From Bradyrhizobium sp. CSA207 (lineage in GTDB: Bacteria; Pseudomonadota; Alphaproteobacteria; Rhizobiales; Xanthobacteraceae), in assembly GCF_029051685.1 (NCBI RefSeq), contig NZ_JAACFT010000022.1, positions 62,001 through 126,000 of the forward strand: a stretch of DNA of 64,000 nt. Direction: 5' to 3'. This document shows positions 17,829 through 28,131 of the stretch, one piece after another; the stretch's first letter is position 1; each line of letters begins with the position of its first letter. A program made the translations under genes and the position numbers. Below the pieces are notes generated by a model. The model was not told where the DNA came from and did no database searches. It worked only from the letters and a program-made list of their open reading frames with translations.

Positions 17829-18422
17829 ATGTCGCGCTTCGACCCCAGCCATCCATTTCGGCATTCGTACAGAGGCTCGCCGTTTGGTCGACGGTTCTCG
17901 GGGCTGTTGCCGTGGATGTTCGTTGTGGGAATCGCGCTGGCCGTCGTGCTCATCTTCCGTCATGGGACGAACTGGCCTGTTCCGCATGCGACCGACGGCC
18001 GGCCGCAGGACGCCGAGATCATCCTCCAGCAGGCAGGAAGTCCCGACAATCGCCAGACGATCGACGTCATCCGCACCATCGACGGCGACACCTTCCTCGC
18101 GCGGCTGCATCAACGCAATGGCCGCGACCTCGTCGTGCGCGTTCGCCTGCGCGGCATCGATGCACCGGAGATGAAAGCCTCCTGCCAGGAAGAACTCGAC
18201 AGGGCCGAAGCCGCCGCCGCCGCGCTCCGCGACCTGCTCGGCCAGGGCGGCGTCACGATCTCCAATCTCGGCCCCGACAAATACGGACGCGTTCTCGCCG
18301 ACGTCGCGACCAAACGCACGGCCAACGTCTCGGCCGTGTTGCTCGCAGGCGGCTATGCGCGCAGCTACAATGGCGGTCATCGCGACGGCTGGTGCGCGCG
18401 GGGCTGGCGCTTCTGGCAATAA
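17829..18422 (+). CDS. Membrane-anchored thermonuclease-family protein (SNase fold)
   Basis: 197 residues: a basic cytoplasmic start, one membrane helix at about 28-44 (LPWMFVVGIALAVVLIF), then a staphylococcal-nuclease-like OB-fold facing the periplasm. Active-site motifs are present: RTIDGDTF (metal Asp), RLRGIDAPE (Arg and Glu) and DKYGRVLADV (second Arg region). The WCARGWRFWQ end is shorter than in Staphylococcus nuclease. Probably a nucleic-acid hydrolase. A strong hairpin terminator follows immediately. Confidence 0.88.
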   Translation: MSRFDPSHPFRHSYRGSPFGRRFSGLLPWMFVVGIALAVVLIFRHGTNWPVPHATDGRPQDAEIILQQAGSPDNRQTIDVIRTIDGDTFLARLHQRNGRDLVVRVRLRGIDAPEMKASCQEELDRAEAAAAALRDLLGQGGVTISNLGPDKYGRVLADVATKRTANVSAVLLAGGYARSYNGGHRDGWCARGWRFWQ

Positions 18423-18423
18423 A

Positions 18424-18448
18424 AAGCCGCGTCGTCCGACGCGGCTTT
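18424..18448. terminator. Bidirectional hairpin terminator
   Basis: AGCCGCGTCG and CGACGCGGCT pair around a short loop, flanked by AAAA on the left and TTTC on the right. It separates the convergent thermonuclease and L,D-transpeptidase genes. Confidence 0.85.
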
Positions 18449-18474
18449 CGCTGTCCTGATCTGATGTCCGGCGA

Positions 18475-18993
18475 TCAGCGCGCCACGACCACCGTCGTGC
18501 CGACGGAGACGCGGCCGTAGAGATCGCTGATGTCATCGTTGAGCATGCGGATGCAGCCGTAGGACACAAAGCCGCCAATCGAGCCCGGCACGTTGGTGCC
18601 GTGGATAGCATATTCCCCGCCGGCCAGCGTCATGGCGGCGACGCCCATCGGATTGCGCGGCGACCCGCCCGGAATGACGTCGGGGATGCTCGGCTTGTCG
18701 CGCTTCACCTCGGCGGGCGGCGACCAGGCCGGGTTGCGGTACTTGCCGTCGATGCGGGTGGTGCCGGCCCACTGCTTGCCGGATTTGCCGACGCCAACCG
18801 GATAACGCACGGCGTGACCGTTATCGAGGATGAGATAGAGCCGTCGCTCGCTGGTTTTGACCACGATCGTACCCGGCGAATAGTCAGCTAGGTGTGTGCC
18901 CACCATTTCCGGCCGCGCCTGCGCCGCCGTAGAGATCGAGACCCCTGCTCCGATGGTGGCGGCCAGCGCCAGCGCGATCCGCATCGACATCAA
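18475..18993 (-). CDS. L,D-transpeptidase (YkuD domain)
   Basis: 172 residues with a signal peptide (MRIALALAATIGAGVSISTAAQA). The remaining part is one YkuD catalytic domain with the signature HGTNVPGSIGGFVSYGCIRM; Cys of SYGC (about 150) is the nucleophile and the upstream His pairs with it. It would form 3-3 cross-links in peptidoglycan or attach proteins to it, in the periplasm. Start is ATG 18993, with ATG 18987 equally possible. No partner gene is next to it. Confidence 0.93.
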   Translation of the reverse strand: MMSMRIALALAATIGAGVSISTAAQARPEMVGTHLADYSPGTIVVKTSERRLYLILDNGHAVRYPVGVGKSGKQWAGTTRIDGKYRNPAWSPPAEVKRDKPSIPDVIPGGSPRNPMGVAAMTLAGGEYAIHGTNVPGSIGGFVSYGCIRMLNDDISDLYGRVSVGTTVVVAR

Positions 18994-19405
18994 TATTTCC
19001 CCTTGCCCCGAACGGGTCGTCCAAAATTACGCAGCACCCGGCAATTGCCCGCTCGCCCGAACATTCTTAACCGCGCCTGTTAACCGGATGGTTTCCACGC
19101 GCGGCCGCCGAGGGCGAGCCAGCAGGCGGAACAGAGGAAATGTTCGAAATAAAGTAAATAACCTGAAAACAACACTCGGCGGGAAAGATGCGCGGGCTCT
19201 GGCTCGCGTCCTGACAAGCGTGTGAGGGGTGTGAACGGCTGTTAGTTCAGGGGGCGGCGCGAAACGCGGTCTCGTGTCCCGGACAAGCGCAGCGAAGCGG
19301 AGCGCCGATCCGGGACCCAGTTCTTTGCGTGTGGCTAGATGGGCCCCGGCTCTGCAGCGCACCGCTGAAGTGCGTTGCGCTGTGTCCGGGGCACGAGAGC
19401 GTGCC
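18994..19405. other. 412-bp gap upstream of the L,D-transpeptidase
   Basis: Holds the presumed promoter of the transpeptidase, a stretch at 19085-19230 with open frames on both strands (Arg-rich, no recognised protein) and a repeat element at 19271-19397 beside the end of acs. I see no convincing gene. Confidence 0.5.
19271..19397. repeat. CTCGTGTCCCGGAC inverted repeat, copy 1
   Basis: CTCGTGTCCCGGAC at the left and GTCCGGGGCACGAG at the right are imperfect inverse copies; internal GATCCGGGACCCAG and GGGCCCCGGCTCTGCAGCGC segments recur in the copy at 57931-58070. Confidence 0.8.
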
Positions 19406-21358
<1,953 letters not shown>

Positions 21359-21762
21359 GTTTCTTTTCCCTCCACATACGGCAAGCCGAGCGCAAGCGAC
21401 TGGCAAGCCGATTTGATCTTGAACTGATTATGCGTCGGGCTAACCGTGCCCGACAAGGAGCACAAGCTGGACCTTCGGCGGTCCGTCGGCCATGCGAAGG
21501 ATCAAGGTGGCCAAGTGTGACTGTCGCAGATCTGAAACAGGCTGGAGCCCGCCTTTCGGGTCTTTACCCAAATCCCTGGAATGGCCCTCCGCAGGGCCCC
21601 ATGCACCTGCGGACGGTATTTAGAAACCGCCCCTCACCGATTCGGGACTCGCAATACGGTTCGGAACACCCTAAATGGCCAACCTGGGTCCACAGAGACC
21701 CTTGGAACAAGAATCAGAACAGCGGCATTGACCGACAACGGGCAGGGCTAAGGCATAACATT
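21359..21762. other. 404-bp gap between divergent acs and topoisomerase IB
   Basis: An open frame covers much of it in phase with the topoisomerase, but its sequence (rich in Pro, Trp, Arg, Asn) is unlike any N-terminal domain of that family. The gap should hold both promoters. Nothing else was recognised. Confidence 0.5.
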
Positions 21763-22932
21763 ATGATGGATCAGCAGAATCTCGGGACGATACGGCCCGC
21801 TTCAGCCGATCCTGCCGCTATTGCACTGGCCAAAGCCCTCGGACAATGGCCGAAACCGTCTGGTTTCAGGCGTCCCAGCCCGAAAAAGGCCTTCGATACG
21901 GCGCCCGCGGCGACGGTCGAGGCGCTCGCCCGGGAACTGGGGCTGCGGCTCGGCGACCAGAACGAGCTGACGATCCGGCGCATCAAGCGCGGCAAGGGCT
22001 ATTCCTTCGTCCGTCCCAACGGCGCCCATATCCGCGATGCCCGCACCATCCGCCGGCTGCATTCCATGGCGGTGCCGCCGGCCTATCGCGAGGTGCGTTA
22101 TTCGGCCGATCCGAGCTCGCATCTCCAGGCGGTCGGGCGCGATGCCGCGGGCCGGCTGCAATATCGCTATCATGCCGATTGGGAAAAGGTCCGCGAGCAG
22201 CGCAAGGCGCATCGGCTGGAAAAGCTCGTCGGTGCCTTGCCAAAAATCCGGCGCAAGGTCTCGATGTTCCTGTCGGGCGACGAGCCGACGCGCGAGTTCG
22301 CGCTGTCGGCCGTGATCGAGCTGATCGCGCGCACCGCGATCCGCCCGGGCAACGAATCCTATGCCCGTCTCAACGGCACCCGCGGCGCCACCACGCTTCT
22401 GAAGTCCAATGTCTCGCTGGAAGACGACTGTTTCGTCCTGGCGTTCAAGGCGAAGGGCGGCAAGGCGGTGCGGAAGGAATGCGACGCCGCCAAGCTGGTG
22501 CGCGCCATCGGCATTCTGCAGGGCGTGCCGGGCAAGCGCATGTTCCAGTATCGCGATGCCTTCGGCACCGTGCGCGCCGTGAACACCACGCAGGTGAACG
22601 CGTTCCTGCGCGAAATCGCTGGCATCAAGATATCGCTGAAGGATTTCCGCACTCTGATGGCTTCCGCGGCCGTGGTGGAATCCTTGTCGCGGATCACGCC
22701 GGCGATCAGCCAGCGCGGCCGCAAGAAGCAGGTGCTGGACGCGATCCGCGCCGCGGCCGACAAGCTCTCCAACACGCCTGCGATCTGCCGCAAGAGCTAC
22801 GTCCACGACACCATCGTCACCGCGTTCGAGGACGGCATCCTCGAACGCTTCGCCGCGACCATGAAAGGCCAGCGCTCACAGGCGAGGCGCGAGCAGCTTC
22901 TGGCGCAGGTGGTTGCGACAGCGGCGGTCTAA
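21763..22932 (+). CDS. DNA topoisomerase IB (poxvirus/bacterial type)
   Basis: 389 residues from ATG 21763. N-terminal beta-rich domain (about 60-150) includes RRIKRGKGYSFV, RRLHSMAVPPAY and YHADWEKVREQRK. The catalytic domain has RTAIRPGNESYA (first active Arg), KAKGGKAVRKE (catalytic Lys), the helical FRTLMASAA segment (family His/Arg region), and the nucleophilic Tyr in CRKSYVHDTI at about 346. It relaxes supercoiled DNA through a 3'-phosphotyrosyl link without ATP. It ends 11 bases from the convergent SRPBCC gene. Confidence 0.93.
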   Translation: MMDQQNLGTIRPASADPAAIALAKALGQWPKPSGFRRPSPKKAFDTAPAATVEALARELGLRLGDQNELTIRRIKRGKGYSFVRPNGAHIRDARTIRRLHSMAVPPAYREVRYSADPSSHLQAVGRDAAGRLQYRYHADWEKVREQRKAHRLEKLVGALPKIRRKVSMFLSGDEPTREFALSAVIELIARTAIRPGNESYARLNGTRGATTLLKSNVSLEDDCFVLAFKAKGGKAVRKECDAAKLVRAIGILQGVPGKRMFQYRDAFGTVRAVNTTQVNAFLREIAGIKISLKDFRTLMASAAVVESLSRITPAISQRGRKKQVLDAIRAAADKLSNTPAICRKSYVHDTIVTAFEDGILERFAATMKGQRSQARREQLLAQVVATAAV

Positions 22933-22943
22933 GCCCCGCCTCG

Positions 22944-23399
22944 CTAAGCCTCGTCGGCCAAACCCTTGTCGGGACCCGGATCGCTACCCGCAGCTGCAAT
23001 CGTGAGGCGTCCCAGATAGTGCGCCCACCCCTTGGCGTGGGCGGCTGCCTGTTCTTCGGTCGGCAAGCCGCTATGGGTCATGCGGAGCAGCGTGCCGCCG
23101 TCGCGTTCGATCAGATCGATCTCGACCAGGCTCGAGCCCGGTGGCACCTCCTGGCCGGCCTCCCATCCGAACGTGTAGGCCAGACGATGCACCGGCACGA
23201 CCTCGCGGAAGGCGCCGCGGGCGACGCCGCCGCGCGGGCCGATGCCCTTGAGCAGATAGAGCCCGCCCGGATGCGGCTCCGTGGTCGCATCGGACCCCAT
23301 CCAGCTCAGGATTTTCTCGGGATCAGTCAAATAGGCGAAAACGGTGGCCCGCGGAGCCGCAATCTGGGTCTCGCGGCGCACTACGAACGGTTCGGTCAT
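22944..23399 (-). CDS. SRPBCC/AHSA1-domain protein
   Basis: 151 residues with the START-like helix-grip fold: IAAPRATVFAYLTDPEKILSWMG at the N-terminus, then beta strands and the C-terminal helix HAKGWAHYLGRL. This is the AHSA1-like (activator of Hsp90 ATPase homologue) branch, small hydrophobic-ligand binders whose function in bacteria is mostly unknown and often linked to an ArsR regulator, which is absent here. No signal peptide. It is divergent from the nucleotidyl cyclase. Confidence 0.88.
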   Translation of the reverse strand: MTEPFVVRRETQIAAPRATVFAYLTDPEKILSWMGSDATTEPHPGGLYLLKGIGPRGGVARGAFREVVPVHRLAYTFGWEAGQEVPPGSSLVEIDLIERDGGTLLRMTHSGLPTEEQAAAHAKGWAHYLGRLTIAAAGSDPGPDKGLADEA

Positions 23400-23501
23400 T
23401 GGCGATCATCCCTGGGCTGACCCTGGCACATGGCGGCGCCAAAGCGGCTCGTCAAGGATTGCCCGTGACAAAGCGGGCCTGTCTTCGCCATCATCGGGGC
23501 C

Positions 23502-24581
23502 ATGCAACTCTCCCCGACCCTCGCCTGGCTTGTCGACGCCGCCTCCGATGCTGCCGGGGCCGACCGTCTGCTCGCGGAACTCGGCGCCCATCTGGTCGCC
23601 GACGGCGTGCCGCTTGCGGCCGGCGCCCTGACGCTGGAGGTGCCGCATCCGCTGATCGCGAAGCGGACCTGGTTGTGGCGCGCCGAGGGCGGCCAGGTGA
23701 TCGAAGCGCTGGGCTTTGCCCCCGGCGGGTTGGCGCCCGACCCGCCCAACGATGCCGGTCGCCGTTGGCTGCGGGGCACCGCGCGCGGCGAGGTGCACGA
23801 AGACGTCGTTGGCCGGCACGATGGGCCGGTGCTCGGCTGGATCGGGCCGCGTCCATTCACCCCACGCGAAATCCACCAACTGCGCCAGGCCGCGCGCTTT
23901 GCCGCGACGCCGCTCGCTCTGCTCGCCGCGCGCGCCACGTTGCGGGCGACGCTGGATGCCTATCTTGGCAAACGCAGCGCTGCGCGGGTGCTGGCGGCGC
24001 CGTTGCGGCGCGACCTCGGCGAGACCATCCAGGCTGCGCTCCTCTATGCCGACCTGCGCGGCTTCACGACATTGTCGGAGACCAATCCGCCCGCCGATGT
24101 CATCGCGGCGCTCGACGCCTGGTTCGACCGCATCGCCGGTGCGGTTCACGCCTTCGGCGGAGAGGTGCTGAAATTCATCGGCGACGGCGTGCTGGCGATC
24201 TTCCCGGTGGTCGACGCGGAGCGGCGACGCGCCTGTGATTCAGCCTTGCGTGCGGCAGGCGCGGCCAAAGCCGGAATGGCCCATCTCAATGAAGAGCGTC
24301 GCAGCCAGGGCCTGCCACCTCTGGCATTCGGCGCCGCGCTGCATCTTGGCGAGATGTTGTGGGGCAATATCGGTGCCGCCGATCGACTGGACTTCACGGC
24401 GATCGGCCCCGCCGTCAACCTTGCCAGCCGGCTCGAAGGATTATGCAAGCCGCTTGGCCAAACCGTGCTGGTGTCGGGGACGCTTGCTGCCGAGACGGAC
24501 ATCCCCTTGGTCACGCTCGGGATGCATTCGCTACGCGGCATCGCCGCGCCATGCGAGGTCTTTGCGCTGCCGGAGAGTTGA
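23502..24581 (+). CDS. Class III adenylate/guanylate cyclase with an N-terminal sensor-like domain
   Basis: 359 residues. The C-terminal cyclase domain (about 175-355) has LYADLRGFT and FIGDGVLAIF with the two metal-binding Asp, Lys of LKFIGDG and Asp of LDFTAIG as base-selecting residues favouring ATP, and the transition-state Asn and Arg in NLASRLEG. So it should be an active adenylate cyclase. The N-terminal 170 residues have no clear domain; similar soluble cyclases carry a GAF-like sensor there. No membrane segment. It stands alone next to a repeat. Confidence 0.92.
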   Translation: MQLSPTLAWLVDAASDAAGADRLLAELGAHLVADGVPLAAGALTLEVPHPLIAKRTWLWRAEGGQVIEALGFAPGGLAPDPPNDAGRRWLRGTARGEVHEDVVGRHDGPVLGWIGPRPFTPREIHQLRQAARFAATPLALLAARATLRATLDAYLGKRSAARVLAAPLRRDLGETIQAALLYADLRGFTTLSETNPPADVIAALDAWFDRIAGAVHAFGGEVLKFIGDGVLAIFPVVDAERRRACDSALRAAGAAKAGMAHLNEERRSQGLPPLAFGAALHLGEMLWGNIGAADRLDFTAIGPAVNLASRLEGLCKPLGQTVLVSGTLAAETDIPLVTLGMHSLRGIAAPCEVFALPES

Positions 24582-24590
24582 GTACGGACC

Positions 24591-24673
24591 GTAGCCTGGA
24601 TGGAGCGAAGCGAAATCCGGGATCGTGCCACACGAAGACTTTCCCGGATTGCGCTTCGCTCCATCCGGGCTAC
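24591..24673. repeat. GTAGCCCGGATGGAGCG inverted repeat, copy 2
   Basis: Arms match the copy at 12306-12393 apart from one base on the left (GTAGCCTGG). It lies between the convergent cyclase and EVE genes. Confidence 0.85.
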
Positions 24674-24684
24674 AGCAGCTTCGA

Positions 24685-25104
24685 TTAAAGCCCGCCCATC
24701 TTGCAGACGAGCTTCCACTCCTCCGCCGTCACCGGCTGCACCGACAGGCGCGAATATTTCACCAGCGCCATGTCAGCGAGCTTCTTTTCGGCCTTGACCG
24801 CGGCCATCGTCACCGGCGTCTTCAGCGGCTTATCCGCCTTGATGTCGACGCAGACGAATTTTCCGGTCTTGTCGGTCGGGTCCGGATAGGCCTCTTTGAC
24901 GACTTCCGCGATGCCGACGATCTCCTTGCCCTCGTTGGAATGATAGAAGAACGCCTTGTCGCCCTTCTTCATGTTCACGAGATTCTGGCGCGCGGTGAAA
25001 TTGCGCACGCCGGTCCAGGCCTCGCCCTTGGCGCCCTTCGCCACCTGCTGGTCCCAGGACCACACCGATGGTTCGGATTTCACCAGCCAGTACGCCATGT
25101 TCAT
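24685..25104 (-). CDS. EVE-domain protein
   Basis: 139 residues forming a single EVE domain, a PUA-like fold thought to read modified nucleotides: MAYWLVKSEPSVWSWDQQ, WTGVRNFTARQNL, KGDKAFFYHSN and VGIAEV are all family landmarks. It overlaps the 3' end of gpsA by four bases (ATGA), so it is translated together with gpsA. Start is ATG 25104; ATG 25098 is an alternative. It is the last gene of the tsaD-gpsA-EVE operon, a frequent alphaproteobacterial arrangement. Confidence 0.93.
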   Translation of the reverse strand: MNMAYWLVKSEPSVWSWDQQVAKGAKGEAWTGVRNFTARQNLVNMKKGDKAFFYHSNEGKEIVGIAEVVKEAYPDPTDKTGKFVCVDIKADKPLKTPVTMAAVKAEKKLADMALVKYSRLSVQPVTAEEWKLVCKMGGL

Positions 25105-26081
25105 TCCTCTGCCTTGAAGGGGCGCGTCAACAGTCCGTCGATCGCAGCATCGATCGTGCTCCTGCCGCTCAAGATCGCCGCGACCGCTTCTGATACCGGC
25201 ATCTCGATGTTTTGCGAAGCTGCGAGTTCGATCAGCACAGGTGCGGTGAACTCGCCCTCGGCAAGCTTGCCGGCGGGCGGTTGCTCGCCGCGGCCGAGTG
25301 CGAGGCCGAGTGCGAAATTGCGCGACTGCGGGCTCGAACAGGTCAGGATCAGGTCGCCGAGACCGGAAAGGCCGGCAAGCGTCTCGCTGCGCGCGCCGAG
25401 CGCGCGGCCCAGCCGTGAAAGTTCGGCAAAGCCGCGGGTCGTGAGCGCGGCCTGGGCGGAGGCGCCGAGCTTGCGCCCGACGGCGATGCCGACCGCGATT
25501 GCCAGCACATTCTTGGCCGCGCCGCCGATCTCGACGCCGCGGATATCGGTGGAGTGATAGGGCCGGAACGTCGGCGAGCCCAGTGCCTGCACCAGCGCAC
25601 TGGCCAGGGCTTCATCCTTCGCCGCCAGCGTCACCGCGGTGGGCAAGCCGCGCGCGACGTCGTCGGCAAAGCTCGGCCCTGACAGGATCGCCGGTTGCGC
25701 GCGGGCTGCGGCCTCGGTGATCACGTCGGTCATGAATTTGTGCGTGCCGTGCTCGATGCCCTTGGCGCAGGCCACGACCGGCGTCGGCTGTGCGATGTGC
25801 GAGGCCAGCATGTTGACCGTGCCGCGCAGATGCTGCGCGGGAGTGGCGACCAGCAGGATGTCCGCGCGTGCGGCGACAGCAAGTTCGCTCGTGACGATGA
25901 TCTCGGGCGCAAGCCGCACGCCGGGCAGCCGTGGATTGTCGCGGGTCGAAGCGATGCGCGTGGCGTGCTCGGCGTTGCGCGCCCAGAGTGTCACGTTTCG
26001 CCCGGCGCGCGCCGCCACTGTCGCCAGCGCCGTACCCCACGCGCCCGCACCGATCACCGCGACGGATTGGAAGGCCTCCAT
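25101..26081 (-). CDS. gpsA: NAD(P)H-dependent glycerol-3-phosphate dehydrogenase
   Basis: 326 residues. N-terminal Rossmann motif VAVIGAGAWGTALA; SGPSFADDVARGLPTAV and the catalytic Lys region in GGAAKNVLAIAVGIAVGRKLG; GLSGLGDLILTC in the C-terminal domain. It makes sn-glycerol 3-phosphate for phospholipids. It starts two bases after the stop of tsaD and overlaps the EVE gene by four bases. Confidence 0.97.
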   Translation of the reverse strand: MEAFQSVAVIGAGAWGTALATVAARAGRNVTLWARNAEHATRIASTRDNPRLPGVRLAPEIIVTSELAVAARADILLVATPAQHLRGTVNMLASHIAQPTPVVACAKGIEHGTHKFMTDVITEAAARAQPAILSGPSFADDVARGLPTAVTLAAKDEALASALVQALGSPTFRPYHSTDIRGVEIGGAAKNVLAIAVGIAVGRKLGASAQAALTTRGFAELSRLGRALGARSETLAGLSGLGDLILTCSSPQSRNFALGLALGRGEQPPAGKLAEGEFTAPVLIELAASQNIEMPVSEAVAAILSGRSTIDAAIDGLLTRPFKAEE

Positions 26082-26083
26082 CG

Positions 26084-27157
26084 CTAGAATCCCGCACGGG
26101 TGTTGCCGTAGCCTGCCGGTGCCGTGGCGTTGGCGTCGAGCAGCCAGCGCGCGCGGGGCTGCGCGTCCATCGTGTCGGTCATGCCGAGCGCGAGACGTTC
26201 GGCACCTGCCCAGGCGATCATCGCGCCATTGTCGGTGCAGAGTGCGGGCGGCGGCATGATCAGTTGCGTCTGTGCCTGCTTGGCAACGTCATGCAAGGCG
26301 CCGCGGATCGCCTGATTGGCGGCGACGCCTCCAGCGGCCACCAACGCATGCGGTGGGCCGAACTGTTCACGGAAAAGCCTCAGGCCGACGCTCAGCCGGT
26401 CGGCCGTCGAGTCCAGCACGGCGGCCTGGAAGCTGGCGCAGAGGTCGCTGACATCCTGCGGCGTGATCTCCGTGATCCGGCTCGCTTCGTTGCGCACGGC
26501 GGTCTTCAATCCCGACAGCGAGAAATTGGCATCGGGGCGTCCCTGCATCGGCCGCGGCAACGCAAAGCGCGTGGCATCGCCGCTCGCCGCCGCGCGCTCG
26601 ACCTGCGGGCCGCCCGGATAGGGCAGACCGAGCATCTTCGCGACCTTGTCAAAGGCCTCGCCGATCGCATCGTCAACGGTGGTGCCGAGCCGCACATACT
26701 GACCGACGCCGGTGACCGCGACGATCTGGGTGTGGCCCCCGGAAGCGAGAAACAGACAGTAGGGAAATTCGATACCGTCGGTCAGGCGCGGCGTCAGCGC
26801 ATGGGCCTCCAGATGGTTCACCGCGACCAGGGGGGTATCATGCACCATTGCAATCGCCTTGGCGGTGGTGAGCCCGACAATCACGCCGCCGATCAACCCG
26901 GGACCTGCGGCGGCTGCGACGCCGCTCAGCTGGGCGAAGCCGATGCCGGCCTCGCGCATGGCCCGGTCGATGATGCCGTCGAGCAGGTCGACATGGGCTC
27001 GCGCGGCGATCTCCGGCACGACGCCGCCGAAACGGGCATGCTCCTCGACCTGCGACCGCACGATATTGGACAGAATCTTGCCGCGGCCGTCGGGCGCGCG
27101 CTCGATCACCGCCGCGGCGGTCTCGTCGCAGGTGGTTTCGATGCCGAGTACCAGCAT
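26084..27157 (-). CDS. tsaD: tRNA N6-adenosine threonylcarbamoyltransferase
   Basis: 357 residues from ATG 27157; the frame is open for 83 codons upstream, but the family begins MLVLGIETTCDETAAAV here. ASKHA-fold enzyme with the metal-binding HxxxH in VNHLEAHAL, the FLASGGHTQ loop and VAAGGVAANQAIR. With TsaB, TsaC and TsaE (not in this window) it makes the t6A37 base of ANN-decoding tRNAs. First gene of the tsaD-gpsA-EVE operon and divergent from hemD across 151 bases. MtaB, encoded at 54108-55364, further modifies t6A. Confidence 0.97.
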   Translation of the reverse strand: MLVLGIETTCDETAAAVIERAPDGRGKILSNIVRSQVEEHARFGGVVPEIAARAHVDLLDGIIDRAMREAGIGFAQLSGVAAAAGPGLIGGVIVGLTTAKAIAMVHDTPLVAVNHLEAHALTPRLTDGIEFPYCLFLASGGHTQIVAVTGVGQYVRLGTTVDDAIGEAFDKVAKMLGLPYPGGPQVERAAASGDATRFALPRPMQGRPDANFSLSGLKTAVRNEASRITEITPQDVSDLCASFQAAVLDSTADRLSVGLRLFREQFGPPHALVAAGGVAANQAIRGALHDVAKQAQTQLIMPPPALCTDNGAMIAWAGAERLALGMTDTMDAQPRARWLLDANATAPAGYGNTRAGF

Positions 27158-27308
27158 TGGCGAATTGCTGTCCAATTTGCGCCCTTGCGCTGATCCGTAA
27201 AGCAGAGTTCTGGTACGTCCGGTAGCATTCCGGGGGCGCCCTGCGCAATTGTCGCGCGCAGCCGTCCTTGTGGGAAGCGTCACGACGATGCGCCGGGGAA
27301 CACGAGCG

Positions 27309-28055
27309 ATGTCCATTCTTGTCACACGGCCGCAATCCGACAATGAGGCGACGGCGGAAGGTTTGCGTGCACGGGGCCATTCGGTGCTGTTTGCGCCGGT
27401 GCTCAAGTTCGAGCCGGTCGCTTTCCATGATGAAAGCGAGGCCGATTATGCGGGCATTATCGTCACCTCGGCCAACGCGATTCGCGCCGTCGCGCCGCAA
27501 CTGCAGAACCGCGAGCTGTTACGGCTGCCGCTGTTCGCGGTGGGCGAACACACCGCTGCTGCCGCGCGCGATGCCGGTTTCGCCCGGGTGATCGTCGCCG
27601 GCGGCGATGCCGCGGCTTTGCGCGACAAGGTGGTGCAGAGCGCCCGTGACAAGGTCGTGAAGAAAAAAAGCACGCTACTCTATCTGGCAGGCGCGGACTT
27701 GTCGCGTGATCTCGGCGGCGAGCTCGGTGCCGAAGGATTCAATGTGATCACGCAGACCACTTATCGCATGACCCCGGTCAAGCACCTGCCGCGCGAGGTC
27801 TGCGAGGGGTTTGCCGCCCACGGAATAAGAGCGGTGCTGCATTACTCCCGCCGCAGTGCGCGGGCCTTCCTGGAGGCGGCGCGGGACGAGGGTGTCGAAA
27901 TCTCGGCGCTGGCGATACCGCAATGCTGCCTGTCCGAGACGGTCGCGGGCGTGTTGCGCGAGGCCGGTGCGTCGCAGGTTCTGGTGGCGGCGACGCCGGA
28001 TGAAAATGCCCTGTTTGACGCCTTGGAGCGTGCTTTGCGGACCCGTTTGGCGTAA
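27309..28055 (+). CDS. hemD: Uroporphyrinogen-III synthase
   Basis: 248 residues from ATG 27309, where family sequence starts (MSILVTRPQSDNEATAEGLRARGH). The two-lobed HemD fold is recognisable in IIVTSANAIRAV, PLFAVGEHTAAAAR and the late VLHYSRRSARAFLEAA and VLVAATPDENALFDAL segments. HemD sequences are poorly conserved, so identification rests on these plus the neighbours: a mitofilin-like gene and hemY follow on the same strand. HemC, commonly just upstream in related bacteria, is not here. Confidence 0.9.
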   Translation: MSILVTRPQSDNEATAEGLRARGHSVLFAPVLKFEPVAFHDESEADYAGIIVTSANAIRAVAPQLQNRELLRLPLFAVGEHTAAAARDAGFARVIVAGGDAAALRDKVVQSARDKVVKKKSTLLYLAGADLSRDLGGELGAEGFNVITQTTYRMTPVKHLPREVCEGFAAHGIRAVLHYSRRSARAFLEAARDEGVEISALAIPQCCLSETVAGVLREAGASQVLVAATPDENALFDALERALRTRLA

Positions 28056-28131
28056 GAGGACGGCCGAATCCGGCGAAATCGGGTCCGCCCGAAGATCCGT
28101 GCAGGGCATGTAAGTTTGAGGAACCGTCACG

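Noticed and set aside
19085..19230. Small Arg-rich ORFs on both strands near the transpeptidase
   Set aside because: Both frames are explained by GC-rich composition; no ribosome site and no similarity.
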